Counted from the stretch's first letter, positions 19,434-28,929 are shown. The stretch is DNA of 38,054 bases from Chara braunii (GCA_003427395.1 BFEA01000192.1:1361896-1399949), one strand, 5' to 3'. Translations and numbers: made by a program. The notes: a model not told the origin generated them from the letters alone.

Positions 19434-19591
19434 CTCTCTCTCTCTCTCTCCATCCAGAGTCTTCCGCAAACATTTAAACCATCTTCATAGACCCCTCTCT
19501 CTTGCGCGCGCGGAGGGCGGGAGGGCTGGAGGGCGTCACAGCCACGGGAGGGCGGCAGAGCGGCGGGAGGTCGGTGGTGGGGGGCGGAGGG
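19434..19591. repeat. CT tract and G-rich minisatellite left of the gap
   Basis: A CT tract follows the element B LTR to about 19451, a short unique stretch follows, and GCGGGAGGG-type repeats run from about 19510 into the N gap. Confidence 0.7.
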
Positions 19592-20554
19592 NNNNNNNNN
19601 NNNNNNNNNNNNNNNNNNNNNNNNNNNNNNNNNNNNNNNNNNNNNNNNNNNNNNNNNNNNNNNNNNNNNNNNNNNNNNNNNNNNNNNNNNNNNNNNNNNN
19701 NNNNNNNNNNNNNNNNNNNNNNNNNNNNNNNNNNNNNNNNNNNNNNNNNNNNNNNNNNNNNNNNNNNNNNNNNNNNNNNNNNNNNNNNNNNNNNNNNNNN
19801 NNNNNNNNNNNNNNNNNNNNNNNNNNNNNNNNNNNNNNNNNNNNNNNNNNNNNNNNNNNNNNNNNNNNNNNNNNNNNNNNNNNNNNNNNNNNNNNNNNNN
19901 NNNNNNNNNNNNNNNNNNNNNNNNNNNNNNNNNNNNNNNNNNNNNNNNNNNNNNNNNNNNNNNNNNNNNNNNNNNNNNNNNNNNNNNNNNNNNNNNNNNN
20001 NNNNNNNNNNNNNNNNNNNNNNNNNNNNNNNNNNNNNNNNNNNNNNNNNNNNNNNNNNNNNNNNNNNNNNNNNNNNNNNNNNNNNNNNNNNNNNNNNNNN
20101 NNNNNNNNNNNNNNNNNNNNNNNNNNNNNNNNNNNNNNNNNNNNNNNNNNNNNNNNNNNNNNNNNNNNNNNNNNNNNNNNNNNNNNNNNNNNNNNNNNNN
20201 NNNNNNNNNNNNNNNNNNNNNNNNNNNNNNNNNNNNNNNNNNNNNNNNNNNNNNNNNNNNNNNNNNNNNNNNNNNNNNNNNNNNNNNNNNNNNNNNNNNN
20301 NNNNNNNNNNNNNNNNNNNNNNNNNNNNNNNNNNNNNNNNNNNNNNNNNNNNNNNNNNNNNNNNNNNNNNNNNNNNNNNNNNNNNNNNNNNNNNNNNNNN
20401 NNNNNNNNNNNNNNNNNNNNNNNNNNNNNNNNNNNNNNNNNNNNNNNNNNNNNNNNNNNNNNNNNNNNNNNNNNNNNNNNNNNNNNNNNNNNNNNNNNNN
20501 NNNNNNNNNNNNNNNNNNNNNNNNNNNNNNNNNNNNNNNNNNNNNNNNNNNNNN
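19592..20554. other. Assembly gap, 963 Ns
   Basis: All bases are N. Both edges lie in the same G-rich minisatellite, so the gap probably marks an unresolved repeat of unknown true length. Open frames spanning it have no meaning. Confidence 0.95.
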
Positions 20555-20741
20555 GGAGCGGCACGGGAGGGTGGCGGAGGCGGGAAGGCAAGAGGATGGG
20601 AGGGTGGCGGAGGCGAGAGGGCGGGAAGGCGGGAGGGCGGCTGACAGCGGGAGGGTGACAGATGGAAGGTGGCACAAGGCGCCGCAGTGGGTGGCAGAGG
20701 GCGGAGGAGGGCGGCGGAGTGGGTGGCAGAGGGCGACGGAG

Positions 20742-20792
<51 letters not shown>

Positions 20793-21000
20793 TCACCCAC
20801 ACACATACAGAGGGGATACGGAATAACCCACTAACCTGAGTCGCCCATCGCGCAGCCGCACAAAATCAAGCATGTCGAAGTGCACTTCACCAAGCCTTTG
20901 CACCTTTGCACAAACAGCCCACACAGAGAGAAAGAGAGAAAGAGAGAGAGAGAGACAGAGAGAGAGACACAGAGAAAAAGAGGGAGAGAGAGAGAGAGGG
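20555..21000. repeat. G-rich minisatellite, then CT, CA and GA microsatellites
   Basis: GGGAGGGTGGCGGAGGCG-type units run to about 20740. A CT tract (20742-20761), a CA tract (20762-20812) and an impure GA tract (about 20928-20998) follow. No gene is present. Leu/Ser-rich frames here are translated microsatellite. Confidence 0.85.
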
Positions 21001-21483
21001 TGTAGGGAGCACACAGCAAGATGTTCGTCGCAAGGGTGCGTAGGGCGTGTAGTAGTTTGCCGAGTAGTAGCAGGACTTCGTCGCCTAGGCAGCGTCCAAG
21101 ATAGTTCGTAGGGCTGTTGCATGTCGCGTAGAATAGCACGTCGTCGCGTATCGTAGCACGTCGAGTACCTAGAGTAGTTGGGCGGGCGGGTAACAACGGT
21201 CTGCAACGCTTTCCCGCGCAGCAACAGTCTGAAAGACCCTACCGGTTCCCCAAGCAGCACGCGGCTATTCGGGCCGTTCAAGGTCCGAGAGCCCATATTG
21301 GCCCATCATCTTAAAGTTTAAGACCGCGGGGCGATCTTTGCCGTCGGGCCAGTAAACCCGAACGGCCTGGATCGCCGCGCCATCTTAAACTTTAAGATCG
21401 AGGACACAGTTCAAGGTTCGGGGCCCAGTCCGGGCCGTTGGGCCTGTAGGTCCACAGACGGTCCGGATCCAAGAATTCTCACA
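21001..21483. other. GGCCC-rich interval, possible LTR remnant of element C
   Basis: There is no coding signal. The sequence has the GGCCC-rich, palindromic character of the other LTRs and lies where the 3' LTR of element C should be. GTTCAAGGTCCGAGAGCCC near 21278 is echoed by GTTCAAGGTTCGGGGCCC near 21410. No polypurine tract or TG start is convincing, so the assignment is tentative. Confidence 0.4.
21308..21398. repeat. Long imperfect hairpin
   Basis: The arms 21308-21336 and 21370-21398 are 29 bases each and pair at 26 positions. The outer 16 (ATCTTAAAGTTTAAGA) pair perfectly. An inner stem, GCCGTCGGG with CCCGAACGGC, leaves a small loop. The whole 91 bases fold on themselves. It could be an LTR palindrome, a small foldback element or a hairpin RNA precursor. 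Confidence 0.85.
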
Positions 21484-22074
21484 TTAGTGATTTTTATAAG
21501 TGTAGGGAATCACCAGAGTAGTTTGGCCACGTGTCAGTCGGTCCAAGAAGACGAGGGGTGTTGTCGCCTTCAGGTCAGCTCGTGAAATCCAGCGTGTGTC
21601 GTCGGGATCGCATTGCTTGAATGTAACTTTGTACTGCATTGGCTTGTTGCCGTGCTTGCTATGGGCAATGACGTGGTCGACCTGATGACCATCCATTGAA
21701 AGGGGGTCCTGTGGCCGTCTGCCAGGGAAGTCCGCTGCGAAGGCTAGGGTGTAGACTAGGAGCTTTGAATCGTGAAATATCGGGTGGACCGTCAAATGCA
21801 GGGGAATCTCAACGATGAAAGATGGACCCGCGGGGTCGTCGCCAGCTGCTGAAGTGACCTTCCACCATGGTCCAAACCACTTAGGGAGGAGCTTGTGCGA
21901 GACGTGCTGCTCGATCACGACTTCCCCGGAGGTGACCCAAACCAGGTCGCCCGCGCGGATTGGACATGGGATGCGATGCGGTTCGCTGGCTGCATATGGA
22001 CCTGGGCCTTCTGCATGTTTGCGCGGGCTTTGGCCAGCAATTCCCTGTACTTCCGTGTAGAAGCGGGGGAGCAA
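21484..22074 (-). pseudogene. pol: Integrase C-terminus and chromodomain-like tail (element C)
   Basis: The 196-codon frame reads IRAGDLVWVTSGEVVIEQHV, HKLLPKWFGPWWKV, GPSFIVEIPLHLTVHPIFHDSKL, DPLSMDGHQVDHVIAH, YKVTFKQCDPDDTRWISRADL and TTPLVFLDRL. These are the integrase C-terminal fold and the chromodomain-like module. It is one frame off from the integrase core and overlaps it by about 160 bp. The last residues run past the domain into flanking sequence. Confidence 0.82.
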
Positions 22075-23051
22075 GCGACGTCGATATCGGAAGCCTGTGG
22101 AAGCAAAATGCCTGCGAAGATACGTCCTTTCCGTCCACCGTGTTGCAACTCAAATGTCACGCCAATCGCCTGCTGCACCGAAGTGTTGTAGGCAAACTCG
22201 ATTTCGCGAAGGCGGTCAACCCAGTCCCTTTGTTCTGCGCGGATGAGTGTGTGGAGCATCATCTGCACAGTCTGATGGGCACATTCCGTTTGCCCATCCG
22301 TTTGAGGATGTCGTGCGAAACTCGATTTCATGTTGCTGTCGGATTCCACCATGAGTGTCGTCCAAAAGGCTAACATGAAACGAGTGTCGAGGTCACTGAC
22401 GATGTCTTCCGGAACGCCGTGGCTGCAAAACCAGCCAGTATGCAAAAGTCGTGCGAGCTTGGGAGCCGTCGCATGATACTTGCATGGATGAAATCGAGCG
22501 TACTTGCTCAAATGGTCAACGACCATGAGAATACCATCATGGCCAAGGCAATCGCGAGGGAACAGACCGGTCACATCCATAGCAGTGGAAAGACGTCGTT
22601 CCCGAGGAATCGGCAATGGTTTCAGATCGTCGTATGGGAGCTGATGGCGCCCTTTGTTCCGATGGCAAACCGCACATGACTCAAAGTACCGGTTGACGTC
22701 GCTGATGATGTCCGGCCTGTGAAATTGTTGGCGGAGTCGTGCGAGTGTGCGTGTGACGCCAAGGTGTCCCGCCATCCGCAAATCGTGGTATTCGCCAAGG
22801 AGGAGAGTGCTCAAGATGTGGTCTTGGGGAACACACAACGAGTCCTTGCCACGTGTATGGAGAAGCAAGTAGTCGTCGACAATGCGATAATTGCTTGCCC
22901 GCGGGTGATCCGATGATAAGTCCGCATAGAGTGTGGAGAATCCCGGATCCGTCTTGTAGCCGTTTACGAAATGTTGTTGCAGGTTCTCGTCGAGGCCGAA
23001 TGTGGAGTGCACCAAGGCGCAAAAATCTGGTCTTCGCGAGAGAGCATCCAA
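21915..23051 (-). pseudogene. pol: Integrase (element C), long open frame with intact catalytic triad
   Basis: The 378-codon frame starts in the RNase H tail (ALSRRPD) and contains the complete zinc-binding domain (H89, H96, C126, C129) and the core. D159 is in AMDVTG, D220 in VSDLDTRF and E256 in TDGQTECAH, with the standard 35-residue spacing. Arg after Glu is replaced by Cys. The frame is lost at about residue 350, where the C-terminal fold continues in another phase. This is the most complete integrase in the window. Confidence 0.92.
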
Positions 23052-23160
23052 TGCCTTGTTCGAGGAGCCCGAAATGTGCTTGGAGGTAAGTCGAACTGCT
23101 CAATGAAGTACATCCATCGACCAATCGTGCCGCTAACCGTGTCTTGCTTCTTGTAATAAG

Positions 23161-23583
23161 TCAACGGATTGTGTCTGCTGCCCACCTGAATCGCCAACGC
23201 CCGAGGAGAAAGTGACGCCAACGCTTAAGTACGGTGACAAAAGCTAGCAGTTCCTTCTTCCTCGCATCATCAAGAGTGTTGATGGGTGGCACCTTTCGGC
23301 TGAAGTACTCAACCGGATGCCAGTCTGTGCCGTCATACTGTTCCAAAACCGCCGCAATGCCGTAGCCGAAAGCGTCCGTAGTCACTTTGGTAGGCAAGGT
23401 CGGGTCATAGATGCTTAAGACGGGAGCTTGGAGCGAAGCCATCTTCAGCATATGAAACGCATGTCGGGCTTCGTCGTTGAATTCGAAGGGCACCAAGAGG
23501 GACTGAAGTTGCGACAATGGTGCAGCGATCCGTTGAAACCCTTTGACGAAGCGCATGTAGTAACTTGCTGGGCAAACTTGCAC
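23161..23583 (-). pseudogene. pol: RT connection and RNase H (element C)
   Basis: The 140-codon frame reads YYMRFVKGFQRIAAPLSQLQS, HAFHMLKMASLQAPVLSIYDP, then TTDAFGYGIAAVLEQYD with the first RNase H Asp and DARKKELLAFVTVLKRWRHFLLG with the catalytic Glu. Upstream, about 130 bases coding for the ELEYLGH to RSFMGLAG part are missing compared with element B, so RT is joined directly to the connection region. Confidence 0.85.
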
Positions 23584-24178
23584 TTGTCGCGGTTTGCCTT
23601 GTACTTGGGGATACGTAGCCGCTCCAACACGGCGCGAAGGTGCTCGAGGTGCTCGTCCAGCGTCCGGCTATAAACCAAGATATCATCAGAGTAAATGAGT
23701 ACTGGACGACCGAGCAAGTCACGAAATTCCGTCGTCATAGCCGCTTGGAAAGTAGTGGGGCACTGGTGAGACCGAAAGTCATGACGATCCACTCAAAGTG
23801 CCCATATCACGTCTTGAACGCGGTCTTGTACTTGTCTCTTGGCTGGATCTCGATTTGGTGGTATCCGAACTTGCGGTCAAGCTTCGAGAAGTACTTCGCG
23901 CTGCCTAGTCGCTCGAGAAGATTATCGATCCGAGGGAGAGGGTCCGCGTTCTGGATTGTTTGTGCGTTAAGTTTTCGATAGTAGATGCCCAGACGAAGGT
24001 CCTTGTTCTTCTTCCGAACGAAGAGAACGGGAGCACCGTATAGCGAACAGCTAGGGCGAATCCAACCCTTGGCCAAGAGGTCGAATAGTTGTGCCCGAAG
24101 CACTCGAAGCTCCTCTTCGCTCATGCCTATAGATACATCCGCGCGGAGCTGCGGGGTCGTTCTCCAGAGTGGTCCCAT
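23445..24178 (-). pseudogene. pol: Reverse transcriptase (element C), YSDD variant and deletion
   Basis: The frame 24178-23807 gives MSEEELRVLRAQLFDLLAKG, GAPVLFVRKKNKDLRL, LNAQTIQNADPLPRIDNLL and FSKLDRKFGYHQIEI with the first catalytic Asp. The frame from 23792 continues TTFQAAMTTEFRDLL and YSDDILVYS, so Ser replaces the usual Leu in the catalytic box. After KCKFAQQ the thumb region is deleted. Stops and a shift separate the two parts. Confidence 0.87.
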
Positions 24179-24912
24179 GGCATATGGGCCGATCCGGTAT
24201 TACTCCGGCGGGAGCTTGGAAGACATCCTCATAGCTGTCCAACAGCTCAATGATTCGTGGGTCCAACGTATTCGTCTTGGGCTGATCACTGGGTGGGAGG
24301 GCGTGAAGAAAACATATGCCCATCTCCTCAATGTCGTTCCGCCGGATGGATTGGCGAACGCTCGTCGCGGAGACCACGTGACAACCAATCGAAGGATGAG
24401 GAAGCGGCACCGTACTCGGAACTAATTCGCCACGTCGATCACGAACATGAACATTGCGTCGATGGAAGTTCACCGAATGATCTTCGCTTTGCAACCACGA
24501 CATGCCTAGAATCATATCGAACTTAAGTGTCCAACATGTCAAATGACACGGCCTCCTATGCTAGCGGGGCAAAGTACACCGGCACCGAGTCAACGCATCG
24601 ATCGATTGACTTTTGAGTGTGACCATCGGCCAACATGACGTGCGTAGGCTGACTTTTCCTTCGAGCGCACGAGCAATGCCCGGCGCGTCCCATGAAGTCT
24701 TGGCTGATGTAGTTGCGAGTCGCTCCACAATCGATCAAGGCACTGCAGGTCGCCTTTCCGATCTGAATGCAGATGTAGAGGAGCGGCGCGTCGATGTCGA
24801 CGTACCATTGCGTTGCGTACTTGTTGTCGGTGCAAATACCCTTACAAGGGTATCCGCCCTGGGTTTTGCAAGCGATAGAAAATAAGTTGGGAGTAAAATT
24901 TAAGTACACCAC
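24051..24912 (-). pseudogene. pol: Protease and protease-RT linker (element C)
   Basis: The frame 24912-24556 has the retropepsin-like active site as D61-C62-G63 in SALIDCGATRNYISQDF, followed by ADGHTQKSIDRCVDSVPVYFAPLA. The frame 24542-24051 continues FDMILGMSWLQSEDHSVNF and NVHVRD, then the linker LDPRIIELLDSYEDVFQAPAGV. Residues before YATQWYVDID do not resemble the family, so the element is cut at about 24828. Cys in place of Ser/Thr in the active site may be a family variant and not damage. Confidence 0.8.
24836..24853. repeat. Short perfect hairpin
   Basis: ATACCCTT, two bases, AAGGGTAT. It lies just beyond the point where element C homology stops. Confidence 0.6.
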
Positions 24913-25028
24913 GTGAGGAGCGACCGCGTCTGTGACTTACATTGACTAGAAGGTTGACTACAATAAAGAGTGTGTGGGCGCACAGTTTTAAGGCGCGCGA
25001 GTTTTTTTTTCCTTTTGTACTGTTCGTG

Positions 25029-25051
25029 AGGCCGACATAGTCGGTCGGCCT
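25029..25051. repeat. Hairpin AGGCCGAC/GTCGGCCT
   Basis: An 8-bp perfect stem encloses a 7-base loop. Confidence 0.7.
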
Positions 25052-26361
25052 GGTTCTTATTTGCTGATTAAGGTAGGGATATTAAAAGTTCTTCCTTCCT
25101 ATCCGACACGTTCGACCAGCGGTAGGTTAGGTGTGCGGAGTGGTGCGCATGGCGGTCATGGTGCAGTCTCAACAGGCCGACGCAAACGTTTAGCGGTCGC
25201 GCGCTCGGCTGCAGATGGAGAAGTGGCCCAGCACGCTTTCTTAGGCCCTGAGCGTTACGCTGCACCGGGTTATATGTGGTTCCTCGCCTGCTGGTCTCAG
25301 GCTTGGAGTTAGCCTTAAAAGATACGGTGTTGAACTTACGACAGGGAGATACAGGGATCGAGGTCAGCAGCAAGCAACGACAAAAGAGCGGAGCGTTGCA
25401 AAGGAAGCGAAGGGGCTGCGGGTCCCGTCGGACTATCCCCTTTGCTTTTGTGATCGACCAACCGCGGGCCCGATTGGGTGGGACTGAAGGAGCCTCGACA
25501 GTTCCCTCTATCCCCAACCGCCTTTGGGGGTTTCTGTATTCGATTTTCATTATTATTATTATTTTATTTTTATTGGCACCACTCTTGCCCCTGGGACCGT
25601 TACCAGTTCTGAGGCCCGCAATCCTAGCAGCAGGCCAATTTAGATTACCCACGAATCGGCTACGAAAAGTTATGGGCAGGCCTGCTGGGCTTGAACAGGG
25701 AGCTATATCTGAGTAGAGCAAGCCTATGGAGGAGGCCTGCAGCGGTACCACACAGCAATGCCATACATGTCGTACGGGGGACTGGGCATTCCCACGGACT
25801 TGTGAGGTAGAGGGTTGACATTTGGCAGCCGCAAGTATAAAGGAGAGGCGGCGGCGGTCGTTCACTCAAGCTATGCGGAAGCACTATCGGATTGTTCTGC
25901 GCTATGATATCGCGCGGCAGATTGACTCGGCGAGTAAGTTGTTATGCGCTCCTTAGCACTTGCGCTAACGCATAGTCGGCACTCAGCAAGAGCGACGAAG
26001 AGGCAGCAAGGAGGCAACGAGCGGGGAAGGGTGAATGAATCCGGACGGGAGTCGGCACCGAGTACATTCGAAGAAGGAAAGGACGAAGACGAAGGCGGTG
26101 GGGAAACAGGCAACCAAAGAGAGTGAACCCGGACGCGAAATCACATCGGATACATACAGACTTGAGGGGGGGTAGCCACCTCGTTCATTCCTCGACGATT
26201 TCGAGTAGGGGAAGAATCTACATTGAGTGAATGTTGTGGTAGCGTTAGTTTCGACAATGGATTAGTAGGAGTGGGGCTAAACAAAAGGTTAGGTGCTCGG
26301 AGTGTGTTACGGTGGAAGCGGGCGAGTCGGGCCAAATGCATTTCGCCGTGTTCTAACAGTA

Positions 26362-26570
26362 AATTCATTCGAGTTTGCTCATCGAAGTGGTGAGGCAGCC
26401 GGGACAAACGAGACTTACCTTAGGCTAGATGTGTTCGAATGGAAGGCTCGAATCGGAGAGAAAACGGACGAGGGAAGAAAGTGTAGAAAGGGGCTGAACC
26501 CGTCCATACTCTTGCGGAAGATTCATTCTCAATTTGCTCACTCGAACGAAGGAGGTAACCGAGAGGCAAG
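26362..26570. repeat. Diverged direct repeat pair
   Basis: ATTCATTCGAGTTTGCTC near 26363 and ATTCATTCTCAATTTGCTCA near 26521 begin two related blocks about 158 bp apart; both continue into GAGGCA/GAGGCAAGG-type sequence. Confidence 0.55.
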
Positions 26571-26882
26571 GCAGCGAGGAATTTGGCAAAAGCACGGACC
26601 GTCTTGTTGAACTGAAGTAGCGGGCGACTGGGGTTCGAGCCGCAGTATCGTAGCCAGGCCATCACGCACTTCATTTGCCCCTGCTCGCTGTTACAGTCTG
26701 CTACGGGCTCGTTATTGCACTGAGCTAGTTAATTGTGCCATCTTCGTTGCTGCTACTCATGCCGGCTGCGTAAGCCGGGTATTGTTGTGCCTTGGTTGAA
26801 GGACCAGTTGTGTTGCCCTATCGATGCTTCTGTTAAAAACGGTTGCTGCGGCTACTACGAATCTTGGTGATTTGCTGGTACG

Positions 26883-26937
26883 ACACAGGATGATGATACT
26901 GCTGCATATGGCCTGTTGACAGCATCATACCCTGTGT
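26883..26937. repeat. Inverted repeat ACACAGG-ATGATG / CATCAT-CCTGTGT
   Basis: The outer 7 and inner 6 base pairs are perfect, with two unpaired bases (AC) in the right arm and a loop of about 27 bases. Confidence 0.65.
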
Positions 26938-27639
26938 TTTGCGAAAGTTCGCTGCCATGCCTTAACACCGAGTCCGGTTACTGTGTATTGTAGCCAGGCA
27001 TCACATTGTGTGTTACAGTGACACTCGGCTGATTATGATGAAGTTGTTGAGCACATCTGTTACGGTTGTTGCAATGCCACATGAGAGGAACTCGCTGTTG
27101 TACTGAGCTTGTTGCTGTGCCACCTTCGGCTGTTGTTACTCCTGTTGTCCACATTAGCAGGTTGCAGCTGCTGCTGCTGGCTGTTGGGCATCACCGCGGC
27201 TGTTACCCCTAGAGGGAGTTGCTGGGATAGTGGTGCTGATTGCTCCTAGCTGTATGCGGCTATTACCTGGTAATTGCTGACAACTTACTGTGACAGCTAT
27301 TCGGAGTCGAGGGACTGCAATTTCATCGAGGGAGACGGTAGTGTGGAGACTTAAGCTTGCAAAGGGGATTATTGCTGCAATTTGGATATTCGCCAAGAGA
27401 GTCTGTTTCAGCAGCTTGACTTCGGGCTGACCAAACTGTTACTCTTGGCCATCATTGCGGGGCCCTCAGGCGCTGAAGATTTGAAAGCCCTCTCCCGTGC
27501 GTCTGAGTGCAACTCCCTTGGATCTGATTTTATTTCTTCCCTTCTTACTCTAAGTCTGGTCAATTGGTTCTGAGAGGAAGGCAGCAGGCGGGATTGCAAC
27601 CCGTAGGTCCGCATCAAGACTCTATGGGGAGTCAACCCA

Positions 27640-27946
27640 CCGATTGCAGGAGCTCTATCGAAACTTAGGAGTTCTAGAGGCGAAGAACTCAGAGGTAACC
27701 ATTGCTTCCCCTTTATAAACCCAATTATAACCCCTACCTGTACATTTTGCTATGTTTGACTAAGTGTATTGCATGACCCCTACCTTTGACTTTAGGTTTG
27801 ACTTTCGGGACAGAAACCAGGCTAAGTAAAGGAATGCATGTGTAATCTCGGTTTCAGTGTTATTGATTGACTAAAAGCAGATTGTGAAAAAGGGGTTGCA
27901 TCTGGGGGAAGGGGGATGGAAGGCAGTTTTCCTTGAGCTTGAAAGG
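27640..27946. promoter_or_regulatory. Lead-in to hairpin array with possible TATA box
   Basis: TATAAA at 27714-27719 lies about 230 bp upstream of the first hairpin of the array on the same strand. A small hairpin GAGTTC/GAACTC is near 27669-27690. The TATA match may be chance. It is noted because the array appears to be structured as plus-strand RNA. Confidence 0.25.
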
Positions 27947-28763
27947 GTCAAGCATTGTTTCCATGACGAATGCCCTGACTGCTATGTTTTGTTCTATTTT
28001 TTGAAGGGCCTAGCATTGTTTCTAAGACGAATGGCTTGGTCAACGTGTTTCTTGACTTGTTTTCTCCACAGCTAGGCATTGCTTTTAAGACGAATGGCCT
28101 GAGTGTTGTTTCTTTTAGGGGTATTGACTGTGAAAACTTTAAGGACCAGACATGGTTTCTAAGACGAATGGTCTAGCCGTTGTTTACTTTGTGGGTGGTT
28201 TCAGGAAAGCTTTGCTTTTTTAGTGCTGCAAGAAAAGGGTTGAGCATTGTTTCTAAGACAAATGGCTCAATCCTTTTGGTTGTTTTATTTCTGAGGGAGG
28301 TTCAGGCCAAAGACTAGACATTCTTTCTGACACGAATGGTCTAAGTCTGAGACCACAGGATTTTAACATGAACAAAGCAATAGGACTCTTTATATTTCTA
28401 TACTATGTATGATTATGAGAACAGGGCTAACCAAACATTGTTTTCTAAGACGAATGGTCGGACTATAGCCTTATCACAAACTAAAAGACTATAATTAAAG
28501 AGTTATAATTGAAGGTAACCTGGGCCGGATGAGCATTGTTTCTAAGTCGAATGGCTCGGTCCTACGCCCACTTTTGAATATCAAACTAAGAAAGATATAT
28601 ATAACTTGGCTATTAAATAGATGAGGGCAACTAAGCATTGTTTCTAAGACGAATGGCTTAGTCATATGCCCAATGAAGAGAGAAGTAGGTGTGCAACCTG
28701 TTCATGTATAACTAAGGCAAAGAGTTGGCATTGTTTCTAAGACGAATGGACTAACACGATGCC
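27947..28763 (+). repeat. Array 1: ten hairpins with conserved core and covarying stems
   Basis: The core CATTGTTTCTAAGACGAATG, or a close variant, occurs ten times. CATT pairs with AATG around a 12-base loop. The flanks differ between copies but remain complementary. Hairpins and main flank stems are: 27947-27979 GTCA/TGAC; 28007-28041 GGCC/GGTC; 28072-28103 TAGGC/GCCTG; 28146-28176 AGAC/GTCT; 28237-28273 GGGTTGAGC/GCTCAATCC; 28311-28348 TAGAC/GTCTA and AGAC/GTCT; 28425-28470 GGCTA/TAGCC; 28522-28569 GATGAGC/GCTCGgTC and GGGC/GCCC; 28625-28671 ACTAAGC/GCTTAGT and GGGC/GCCC; 28716-28763 GTT/AAC and GGCA/TGCC. Starts are 60-114 bp apart and the spacers share no obvious sequence. The function is unknown. 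Confidence 0.85.
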
Positions 28764-28929
28764 CTATGTAAGCTGGGTATAAAGGAAAATTCATTGAAAA
28801 GATTGACTTGGGCTGGTGAGAGTACTTACCTTTGTGGTTTGGCTTGCATGTGACTGAGTGCGACTACAACTTAATCCGACTTTCAGTTTGATAGGTAGTT
28901 GCTTTAGTTGCTCGCCACGTGCTAGAGCC
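28764..28929. other. Spacer between the two arrays
   Basis: Non-coding sequence without a recognised feature. It contains GCTGGTGAG and GCCACGTG words only. Confidence 0.4.

Larger units (their letters stand above)
21500..24830 (-). mobile_element. Element C: Ty3/gypsy pol fragment without gag
   Basis: The minus-strand order is protease, RT, RNase H, integrase and chromodomain-like tail. It is closest in motif wording to element B. Homology to this family stops near 24828 at the 5' side, and no gag, PBS or 5' LTR is adjacent. The left end may pass into an LTR remnant. Frameshifts and one RT deletion break it. Confidence 0.87.
24913..27639. other. Unassigned interval with weak repeats and hairpins
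   Basis: I recognise no protein family here. The longest open frame (25865-25068 minus) has no domain motif and a composition like chance translation. Visible structure includes an 8-bp hairpin at 25029-25051, ATT repeats at 25550-25570, direct repeats near 26362/26520 and 26708/27089, and an inverted repeat at 26883-26937. The second half is rich in GCTGTTG-type words. It may be a non-coding locus or an unknown repeat family. Confidence 0.5.

Noticed and set aside
19325-20792. Long open frames on both strands
   Set aside because: They exist only because Ns translate as unknown residues; the real parts are low-complexity repeat.
20793-21296. Leu/Ser-rich open frames on the minus strand
   Set aside because: The hydrophobic-looking stretch is translated GA/CT microsatellite.
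25068-25865. 265-codon open frame on the minus strand
   Set aside because: No domain motif, an unremarkable composition and no supporting neighbour; likely chance in G+C-rich DNA.
26630-26655. tRNA T-arm-like GGGTTCGAGCC on the plus strand
   Set aside because: No matching acceptor, D or anticodon arms are found upstream.
27947-28763. CRISPR-like array (20-base repeat with unrelated spacers)
   Set aside because: Spacers vary widely in length, the complementarity extends outside the core and differs per copy, no cas genes are present and the setting is eukaryotic retroelement DNA.
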